Source: Sandaracinaceae bacterium
Lineage (GTDB): Bacteria > Myxococcota_A > Polyangia > Polyangiales > JAFGIB01
Direction: 5' to 3'
Length of the DNA: 64,000 bases
Assembly: GCA_017881055.1 (NCBI GenBank)
Contig: JADGRF010000099.1
Span: forward strand, 1 to 64,000
In this document: positions 33,990 to 41,900 of the stretch, piece by piece
How positions within the stretch are numbered: position 1 is the first letter of the stretch
Layout: each line of letters begins with the position of its first letter
Position numbers and translations under genes: made by a program
The notes under the pieces: generated by a model
What the model saw: only the letters and a program-made list of their open reading frames with translations
Told to the model about the DNA's origin: nothing
Databases searched by the model: none

Positions 33990-35207
33990 ATGGCTCCCCG
34001 CGATCAAAACATCAAGAAAGTCGTGCTTGCCTACAGCGGTGGTCTCGACACCTCCGTAATTCTCACCTGGCTCAAGGAGACCTACGGCTGCGAGGTCATC
34101 GCGTTCTGCGCGGACGTCGGCCAGGCCGAGGAGCTCGCGGGTGTCCCCGAGAAGGCCAAGCGCACTGGCGCTTCGACCTGCATCATCAAGGACCTGCGCG
34201 AGGAGTTCGTGAAGGACTTCTGCTTTCCGATGCTGCGCGCCAACGCGCTCTACGAAGGCGAGTACATGCTGGGCACGTCGATCGCGCGTCCCGTGATCGC
34301 CAAGGCGCTCATGGACGTGGCGAAAGAGCACGGCGCCGACGCCATCTCCCACGGCGCGACCGGCAAGGGCAACGATCAGGTCCGCTTCGAGCTGACCGCG
34401 ATGGCCATGGATCCGAGCATCAAGGTCATCGCGCCCTGGCGCGAATGGACGCTCAAGTCCCGCACCGATTGCATCGACTACGCGACCAAGCACGGCATCC
34501 CGGTCACCGCGACCAAGGAAAAGCCGTACTCGACCGATCGCAATCTGTTCCACGTGAGCTACGAGGGCGGCATTCTCGAGGATCCCTGGCGCGAGCCGGA
34601 CGAGAGCATCTTCCTCACCACCACGAACCCCGGTGCCGCGCCCGATCAGCCGCGCTATGTCAACGTGCGCTACGAAGACGGCGACCCCGTTGCAGTTGAC
34701 GGCGATCGGCTCTCGCCCGCGCAGCTCCTTGCTCGCTTGAACGAGCTCGGCGGTGAGCACGGCGTGGGTCGCGCGGACATCGTGGAGAACCGCTTCGTCG
34801 GCATGAAGTCGCGCGGCGTGTACGAGACGCCTGGCGGCACGATCCTGCACAAGGCGCATCGCGCGGTCGAATCGATCACGATGGATCGCGAAGTGACGCG
34901 CCTGCGCGACTCGCTCATCCCCGAGTACGCCGCCATGGTGTACCGCGGCTTCTGGTTCGCGCCCGAGCGCTTGGTGCTGCAGGCGATGATCGACGAAGCT
35001 CAGAAGGGCGTGACCGGCGAAGCCCGCATCAAGCTCTACAAGGGCGGCGCCTACGTGGTCGGTCGCCGCAGCGAGAACTCGCTCTACGACGAGAGCTTCG
35101 CCACGTTCGAACGCGATGAGGTCTACAACCAGGCTGACGCCACCGGCTTCATCCGCTTGAACGCCCTGCGCCTGCGCATCCGCGCCCTGCGCTCGAAGAA
35201 GGCCTGA
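33990..35207 (+). CDS. argG: Argininosuccinate synthase
   Basis: Joins citrulline and aspartate with ATP to argininosuccinate. The 405-residue protein has the PP-loop [55 protein letters not shown] and [19 protein letters not shown]. Length and motifs are normal. The ATG at 33990 matches the family N-terminus; an ATG five codons earlier is possible. It is separate from argBDF by the chaperone genes and follows the hairpin array, so it probably has its own promoter, which I could not place. argH is not in the window. Confidence 0.96.
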   Translation: MAPRDQNIKKVVLAYSGGLDTSVILTWLKETYGCEVIAFCADVGQAEELAGVPEKAKRTGASTCIIKDLREEFVKDFCFPMLRANALYEGEYMLGTSIARPVIAKALMDVAKEHGADAISHGATGKGNDQVRFELTAMAMDPSIKVIAPWREWTLKSRTDCIDYATKHGIPVTATKEKPYSTDRNLFHVSYEGGILEDPWREPDESIFLTTTNPGAAPDQPRYVNVRYEDGDPVAVDGDRLSPAQLLARLNELGGEHGVGRADIVENRFVGMKSRGVYETPGGTILHKAHRAVESITMDREVTRLRDSLIPEYAAMVYRGFWFAPERLVLQAMIDEAQKGVTGEARIKLYKGGAYVVGRRSENSLYDESFATFERDEVYNQADATGFIRLNALRLRIRALRSKKA

Positions 35208-35369
35208 GCGCGCCCGGCCCGCCGGAGGGCTGCCAAGAAGTCCAGCCGGTTTCCGTGAATTGCCCAGGAAATTGCTGGAAAACTCTCTGTGAACATTTTT
35301 TGCGTAGCGCGCATTGGCGTCGTGATTTCGCCCGGCTCGTGCGATGATCCATCGGACTGAGGATAGGTT

Positions 35370-36662
35370 TTGGAAGGCGGCTCATTAGGGGAGCCGGGAG
35401 CCGAGCTGCTTGGCGTCCTGGCGTGCATCGTGACTGGTGCCATTTACGCGGCGATCGACGAGTCGATCACTGCGATTGGTGAGCCGCGTCTGCGAGCCGT
35501 CCGCGAGGGCAACGACGCCAACGCGCGCGTCGCTGCGCGCTACCTCGATGCCCCGTCGCGCATCAAGCTGCGCCTCTTGTGTGGTCGCATCCTGTGCCTC
35601 GCCGGCACTTCCATGCTCGCATACGACGTGGCGGAGCACTGGCTCAGCTCGCCGTTCGTGCGCGTGCTCGGGGTCGCGCTTGCGGCGCTCTGTTACGCCG
35701 CTGCCGTCGGCATCAGCAGCACGGTGTCCGCGCATCGCGCCAGTCGCTTGGCCTTGCCGCTGTTGCGCTTTGGCCGGCCGCTCGAGCTGTTTGCGTTGCC
35801 CTTCGCGATCCCGCTGCAGTGGGCGATCCGCGTGATCGAGACGATGTTTCCCGCGCGTCCGGGCGACATTCCGGAGCGCGTGACCGAGCTCGACGTCGAG
35901 CACATGATCGACCAGGGCGCCGAGCATGGTTCGATCCCGGCGCAGAACGCCGAGCTCTTGCGTAGCGTGCTCGAGTTCGGCGACACGATCGTGCGCGAGA
36001 TCATGGTGCCGCGCACCTCGATGGTCGCGATCGACATCTCCACGCCGCTCGACGAAGTGATCGAGTTGCTCACCGCCGAGGGGCACAGCCGCTACCCGGT
36101 CTACCGTGAGCGCATCGACCAGGTCGAAGGTACACTCTACGCGAAGGACCTGTTCCGCTTCATCCGCGAGGGTGGCCAAGCCGGCAAGCTCGCGGACTTG
36201 ATCCGCCGGCCGGTGTTCTTCACCGCGCATTCGCAGAAGATCTCGGTGCTGTTGCGCCAGATGCAGGCGCGTCGCGTGCACGTGGCAATCGTGGTCGACG
36301 AGTTCGGTGGCACGAGCGGCATGGTCACGCTCGAGGACATCATCGAGGAGATCGTCGGCGAGATCCGCGACGAGCACGACACCGACGAGACGCCCGTGCG
36401 GCAGATCGGCCCTGATCGCTACATCGCGAACGCCGATGTCTCGCTCTACGACTTGGCCGAGATCACGGGCCTGGAGCTGCCGGAGCAGGTGCGTTCGTAT
36501 GAATCGCTGGGCGGCATGCTGATCGACATGGCGGGCCGCGTGCCGAAGAGTGGCGATAGCATCGAGGTCGGCGGTCACGAGATCATCGTGCGCGCCGCCG
36601 ACGAGCGCCGAGTGTCCCGGGTAGAAGTCGTGAAGCGCAAAGAGTTGCCGCCCGCGGCTTGA
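35370..36662 (+). CDS. CorC/HlyC-like CBS-domain membrane protein (hemolysin family)
   Basis: A 430-residue protein with a membrane N-terminal half (about three to four helices, e.g. LGVALAALCYAAAVGISSTV and LFALPFAIPLQWAI, the DUF21/CNNM-like part). A tandem CBS pair follows, about 200-330 (VREIMVPRTSMVAIDISTPL, GHSRYPVYRERIDQVEGTLY, VDEFGGTSGMVTLEDIIEEI). A CorC_HlyC domain (~345-425) is at the end. The family is linked to magnesium and other cation export and to nucleotide sensing through CBS. The start is a TTG at 35370. The name hemolysin is historical. It stands alone after argG. Confidence 0.88.
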   Translation: MEGGSLGEPGAELLGVLACIVTGAIYAAIDESITAIGEPRLRAVREGNDANARVAARYLDAPSRIKLRLLCGRILCLAGTSMLAYDVAEHWLSSPFVRVLGVALAALCYAAAVGISSTVSAHRASRLALPLLRFGRPLELFALPFAIPLQWAIRVIETMFPARPGDIPERVTELDVEHMIDQGAEHGSIPAQNAELLRSVLEFGDTIVREIMVPRTSMVAIDISTPLDEVIELLTAEGHSRYPVYRERIDQVEGTLYAKDLFRFIREGGQAGKLADLIRRPVFFTAHSQKISVLLRQMQARRVHVAIVVDEFGGTSGMVTLEDIIEEIVGEIRDEHDTDETPVRQIGPDRYIANADVSLYDLAEITGLELPEQVRSYESLGGMLIDMAGRVPKSGDSIEVGGHEIIVRAADERRVSRVEVVKRKELPPAA

Positions 36663-36672
36663 CACTCGACGC

Positions 36673-37320
36673 CTAGTACTCGACCCAGCTCTGCTCGAAG
36701 TCGGCGCCGTCCATCTTGGGCGAGACGATCGTGAAGTGCGCGATGCGGCCTTCGGGTGACTCGCCGACCGAGCCGACGTTGATCAGCTGCACCTCGTCGA
36801 GCATGCGATTCCACGGCACGTGGGTGCCGCCGCAGATCACGATGTCAGCGGGGTCGTCGTCGAGCATGGCCCGAAGCTCTTCGTCGTCCAGGTCGTGGCT
36901 GATCGTCTCGAACGGATCCTTCGGGCTGCCGTGCACGAGCAAGATCTCGCGACCGTCGATCATCGGGATCCGAATCTGACGTGGCAGCTGCGACAGCCGT
37001 TTCTGCACGAGCTCACCCAGCGAGGTCTGCGTCTCTGCGAAGACGCGTATCTTCTCGGCTTCAGTCTCGTCGCTCGCGTGCAGCGTGTTGGCCTTGACGC
37101 GTGCGAGCGCCAGGTCACTCGGTCCAAGCAGACAGCGCGCGCCGATCGCCGAAAGACGCATCCAGGTCTCGAGCGGGGCGTTGCCACCGAGCAGGAGATC
37201 GCCCGTCACGAAGATGTCGACGACGGCGCGTCGCGCCAGCTCGGCGAGCACCGCCTCGAGCGCCGGCAAGTTGCCGTGCACGTCCGAGAACACCGCCAAC
37301 GGCTGCGAAGCCGGCGCCAT
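36673..37320 (-). CDS. Metallophosphoesterase (YfcE/calcineurin-like)
   Basis: A 215-residue protein with metal-binding motifs: AVFSDVHGNLPALEAVL (Asp13, His15), VTGDLLLGG (Asp), LLVHGSP and ICGGTHVPWNR. These are the DxH, GD, GNH/GH and GxTH signatures of two-metal phosphoesterases, here of the small YfcE-like class. INVGSVGESPEGRIAHFTIV is the usual ending of this class. The substrate is not evident. The ATG at 37320 is used; an open frame further upstream looks non-coding. It is convergent with the CBS gene. Confidence 0.88.
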   Translation of the reverse strand: MAPASQPLAVFSDVHGNLPALEAVLAELARRAVVDIFVTGDLLLGGNAPLETWMRLSAIGARCLLGPSDLALARVKANTLHASDETEAEKIRVFAETQTSLGELVQKRLSQLPRQIRIPMIDGREILLVHGSPKDPFETISHDLDDEELRAMLDDDPADIVICGGTHVPWNRMLDEVQLINVGSVGESPEGRIAHFTIVSPKMDGADFEQSWVEY

Positions 37321-37453
37321 GCGCGACGAAGGGGGATTGGAGGACTGGGTGGGCACGATTCGGGGACTGGCTCTTAGCCGCAAAGACCGTCCGACGCATC
37401 CGGCGTGGCCCACTTGGCGGAGAATTTCGTAGGACTACGTAGTCAAATGTAGG

Positions 37454-37936
37454 ATGGAGCTCGGAACTCAGATTGTGGTCAGCGAAAAGCTCAAACCCCT
37501 GGTCAAGGCCCGCTCTGTCGCGCAGCTCATCGAGCACCGCTCGTATCGCTTGAGCCACGCGCTGGAAGAAGCGCTGTTTCGCCACGCCGACGTGCTCTCC
37601 GAGGGCGGAATGCGCGCGCCGGCGGCGGGGCAGAGCACCTACTTCGGCAGCACCATGATCTCGATCGATCTGCGCAAGCTCGGTCGCTTCGCGCACGGTA
37701 CCGATGACGCCGCGCTGCAGCGCGCGTTGCTGCAAACCATCGACGGATCAGTTCGCGTGCGTCTGCGTGCGATGCGCATGGCGCGCGCCGAAGCTGCACG
37801 ACGTGTGCACAGGCGCACGCTGGGCACGGCCCTCTGCGAAATTCGCATGCGTATGAGCGGCGTGCATCTGCACATCGACGTCGACCTCGAGGTCCCGCTC
37901 GGCGTATCCTCCCGCTCGGTTCGGCCGGGTAGGTAG
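37454..37936 (+). CDS. Hypothetical protein (160 aa)
   Basis: A soluble, basic protein of 160 residues with helical stretches (RSVAQLIEHRSYRLSHALEE and RVRLRAMRMARAEAARRVHR). It ends in a small beta-like segment (GVHLHIDVDLEVPLGVS). No signal peptide or membrane helix. The stop codon overlaps the GTG of the MerR-TPR gene by one base, so the pair is co-translated and likely functionally linked. I do not recognise a family. Confidence 0.75.
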   Translation: MELGTQIVVSEKLKPLVKARSVAQLIEHRSYRLSHALEEALFRHADVLSEGGMRAPAAGQSTYFGSTMISIDLRKLGRFAHGTDDAALQRALLQTIDGSVRVRLRAMRMARAEAARRVHRRTLGTALCEIRMRMSGVHLHIDVDLEVPLGVSSRSVRPGR

Positions 37937-38940
37937 TGCGGGTGGGCGAAGACAACATCATTCACGTCGACTTCGTGTCGCGCATGGGCCGGCGTCTGGT
38001 CCCGACGCGTGCAGAGGCGCAAGACTACGAAGCGCCCGAGCAGCACGAGCCAGTGCGCGACCCGCTCGGCGATCTCTATTCGCTGCGCGACGTGGCCAAG
38101 CTGTTCAAGCTGAGCGAGAGCCGGCTGCGTTACTGGGAGAAGAGCGGCTTCATCACGCGCTCCGGCGAAGTCTCGAGCAAGCGTTACTACACGTTCCAAG
38201 ACTTGATCGGGATCCGTGCCGCGAAGGACCTGCTCGACGAAGGCGTGGCGCTGCGCAGCGTGCGCAAGAGCTTGGCCGCGTTGCGTGAGTCGCTGCCGAA
38301 GGTCCCGCGCCCGCTCAGCTCGCTGCGCATCATCGCCGACGGACAAAGCTTGCTCGTGCGCGACGATCGTGGCGCCTTCGACGCACAGACCGGCCAACAG
38401 CTGCTGAACTTCGACGTGAGCTCGCTGCGCGATGACGTGGTTCGGGTGCTCAAGCGCAGCGGTCGCGAGAACGAGCATCGGCGCGCGTACGAGCATTATC
38501 TCGAGGGCTGTAAGCTCGACGAAGGCGAGGCCACGTGGGATGCGGCGGAGGCCGCGTACCGGCGTGCAGTCGAGCTCGACCCGTCGCTCTCGAACGCGTT
38601 CACCAATCTCGGCAACCTCATGTTCAAGCGCGGACGCTTGAGCGAGGCCGAGCAGTGCTATGCGCGTGCATTGAAGGTCGACCCCGAGCAGCCCGAGGCG
38701 TTCTACAACCTGGGCTTTTTGCTCTACGACCGCGGCGAGCTGCAGAAAGCCATCGGTGCGTTCGAGAGCGCGATCGCAACCGATCCCAGCTTCGCGGATG
38801 CCCACTTCAATCTGGCGATGGCGTACCAGGATCTGGCGAAGCCAGACCGCGCCCGCCCGCATTGGGAGGCGTATCTGACGCTGGACCCGAACAGCCCGTG
38901 GGCCGAGATTGCCGAGAGGCATCTCCGTAGCAAGGGCTGA
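37936..38940 (+). CDS. MerR-type HTH protein fused to TPR repeats
   Basis: A 334-residue protein. Residues ~46-115 are a MerR winged helix (YSLRDVAKLFKLSESRLRYW then KRYYTFQDLIGIRAAKDLLD). Instead of the usual coiled coil and effector domain, the C-terminal half (~190-330) holds four TPR-like repeats (AAYRRAVELDPSLSNAFTNL, AEQCYARALKVDPEQPEAFY, AIGAFESAIATDPSFADAHF). A middle segment (LRIIADGQSLLVRDDRGAFD) may be a small beta domain. DNA binding regulated by protein contacts is inferred. It is translated with the preceding hypothetical gene and converges on the giant TPR gene one base away. Confidence 0.88.
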   Translation: MRVGEDNIIHVDFVSRMGRRLVPTRAEAQDYEAPEQHEPVRDPLGDLYSLRDVAKLFKLSESRLRYWEKSGFITRSGEVSSKRYYTFQDLIGIRAAKDLLDEGVALRSVRKSLAALRESLPKVPRPLSSLRIIADGQSLLVRDDRGAFDAQTGQQLLNFDVSSLRDDVVRVLKRSGRENEHRRAYEHYLEGCKLDEGEATWDAAEAAYRRAVELDPSLSNAFTNLGNLMFKRGRLSEAEQCYARALKVDPEQPEAFYNLGFLLYDRGELQKAIGAFESAIATDPSFADAHFNLAMAYQDLAKPDRARPHWEAYLTLDPNSPWAEIAERHLRSKG

Positions 38941-41900
38941 TCAGCCTTTGCGTGGCAGCGGCGGCGGGCCGGAACGAAGTGACTGGCTGGTGCCGGGCAA
39001 CGATGTCGGCAGCGGCGGTGGCGGCGCAGCGGCGGTCGTACGGCCGGGCAGCGGCGGCAAGCTGCTGCGCCCCGCACGGTTGCCCGGCAGCGGCGGCGGC
39101 AGCGACGGCAAACGCGTTGCAACTGACGGGAGCGGCGGTGGCGGCGGCGCGGAGACGCCGGAGCTGCGCGGCTTGGGCAGCGGCGGGGCCGCCGAGCGCA
39201 TGCGTGCCGCGCCCGCAGGGCCCTGAGCTGCTGGTAGCGGCGGAGTCGTCGGCGCCGCGACGGGCGCATCTTCTGTTTCACGCTCGGGAGCGGGCGGCGG
39301 GTACGAGCGCGAGCGACGCGCGGGCAGGGACGGGGGCTTGGTGAGACGTGGCGGCGGCGCACTCGAGCTCAGCAATCCGGCCTCCTCGGCAGCCGGTGCC
39401 GCGGCGGTGTCGTCGCCAAAGTCTTGGCCGTGGTCCTGATCTTGGTGATCCCTGGGTTCGTCGATGTCGACCGCTATGTCTTTTGTGTCTGACGTGTGCG
39501 CAGCTGGCGGTGCGGCCAAGAGGGCGTCCAGCCGTGCGAGATCCCCGGCCAAGGGCTCGCGCTCGGGCAGCACGCTCACCGCATCGGCACTGTCGTGCTG
39601 TGCGGGCTCCGTACCGAGCGCAGCGTCGAGATCGCGCGCCAACAGCTCCGGTGCGGACGTCGTGGCCTCGGTCTCGGCATGCTGGAACGGTTTGTCTGCC
39701 GCCGTTGGCGGCACGGCCTCGGCGTCGTCTGCCGCCGACGGCGGCACGGTCTCGGCGTCGTTGTCGTCGTCCACGTCGGTCGCTGTGGGCTCGGGCGCCG
39801 TTGGCTCGGCTGCGGCGGAGGTCGCTGCCGCTTCTTCGGTTTCGGTAGCAGCATGCTCACCGGTCGGCTCGTCATCGCCGAACAGCTCCGCGTTCGAGCG
39901 CGGGGATGGGGCGATCGGGCGCTCGAGCCGCAGCACGGCGCCCGCGGCGTCGGCGTCGTCCGGCGAGAAATCGAGCACCTTGCGCCAGGCGTCGAGCGCT
40001 TCCCAGCGGTTCTTGAGATCGTGCTCCCAAGTGGAAGCGCTCTCTTTCAGCAAGCCCAGCTTTTCGTCCGCGTTCTTCACGCGTTGCAGCTGCTTGTGGA
40101 TTGCGAGCAGTAGGTCCTGGAAGCGCTTGGCCGTGTGTAAGCTGGCACGCACCTTGGCCGCCGCCTCCGTGTCGTCGGGGCGAAGCTGTGACAGCCGCGC
40201 GAACGCGTCGGCGGCATCCTGCGGCCGGCCAAGCGGACCTTCCAAGAGACGGGCGCGTCGTGCGAGCAGCAGCGCGGCGGTCTTCGGATCGAGCGCGTCG
40301 TCGATGGCGCGAGACAGGTGAGCATCCAGCGCATCCAAGCGCTTCCATTCGATCGCGCGTTCGAGCAGCACGGCATAGAGATCGTCCCGCAGCGGGAAGA
40401 ACCCGAGCCCCTGACGCAGGACATCGAACGCCGCGCGCTCGTCTGCGAGCTCGCCCTTGAGCAGCTCGTGCGCCTGGAGGATCAACGCCGTACCCGTATC
40501 CGGATCCGCCTTTTCCGCCAGCTCGCGATGCGCGCGCGCCAGGAAACGCAGTGCCGAGTCGGCGCTGCGGTCGGGGCGAAGCTCGTCGAGCTCGCTCGCC
40601 GCGCGAATCACGTCGGCGGACAACATGGGCTCGGTCTTGGCTACGGCCAGCGCCGATTTCAAATACGTGTTGGCTCGCTCGCGGTCTTCGAGCGCGGAAT
40701 CACACAGGCGCGCCGCACGCAGCAACAGCTCCACCTTGCCCTCGTCAGCAGCCGTCCTGCTGCGCCTGCGGTCGTAGACCACGAGCAGCTCTTCGGTGCG
40801 TCCGGCGCGCCGTGCCAGCTCTTCGGCACGCGCGAGCAAGTGGTCGTCGCTCGGCGAAAGGCCACAGGCTCGCAGCACGCGGTCGAGGGCTTCGGACGAG
40901 TCGTGTGCGCGCTCGTCCAGCAGCTGCGCGTGACGCAGCAGCAGCTCGACACGCTCGCCGTCGTCCGCCGCGAGCTTCAGCAGCTTGTCGTAGACCGGGT
41001 TCAAGCGCGGGAAGGCGCCGACGCGGGCCGCGTATTCTTCCACCTGCGCGAGGTAGTCGCGGCTTTTCAGATCGGTTGCCAGCATGCGCAGCGCGGCTTC
41101 GAGCGCCTGCGCTGCATCGTGCACGTCGTCCGCGAGAATCTTCGCTGCGGCGCCCCAGTGTCGGGCCTGTACTTCGGGGTCGGCGGCTTCTTGAGCTGCG
41201 CGCACGCACAGCGCGGACAGCTCGGTCGAGCGTCCGCTGGCGCGCGCGATCTCCGAGAGCAGCGCGAGCGCATCCTCTTGGCACTCTTCCACTAACGGTG
41301 CAAGCCGCTGCCACGCGCCGTTCACGTCGTGCAGCGACTCGTGCGCGAGGCGCGCCGCTGCCAGCGTCGCGGCTTCGCGTGCTTCGAACTCGTCCTCCCA
41401 CGAGGCCAACGCGTCGAGCGCTGCGAGCAGCTCGGCATCGCGCTGCTTGCCCGCGAGCCTGTCGCGTAGCCGCCGGCGCGGCACGACGTTGCGTTCGTCG
41501 TCCTTACTCCAGCGCGCGAGCACCAGAAGGGCGCGCTCCGCGTGTTCCTCGCCGCGCAGCTCGGTCTCGTACAGATTCGCCAGCTTCTCGGCCAGAGCGA
41601 CGCGTTCGTCACGGTTGCCGGAAGTTTCCAGCTGCTTGTGAAGCGCACTGGCCAGGCCGGCCGTGTCGCCCAGCCGCTCGCACAACGCTGCAAAGCGCGT
41701 GAGCGCCGGCTCGAACTCGGGATCGAGCCGCTCGACGATCTCCCGGAGCGCGCCGAGCGCTTCCCTCGGCCGTTCCAGCTGCGTCTCGTAGAGCTCGGCC
41801 AGCTCGAACAATAGGGCGCGTCGCTCGCCAGGCGCGCTGATCAGCGCCGCCAGGCGTGGCAGGAGCGCTGCGAGCTCGGTCGGGTGGTTCTGGCTGCGCT

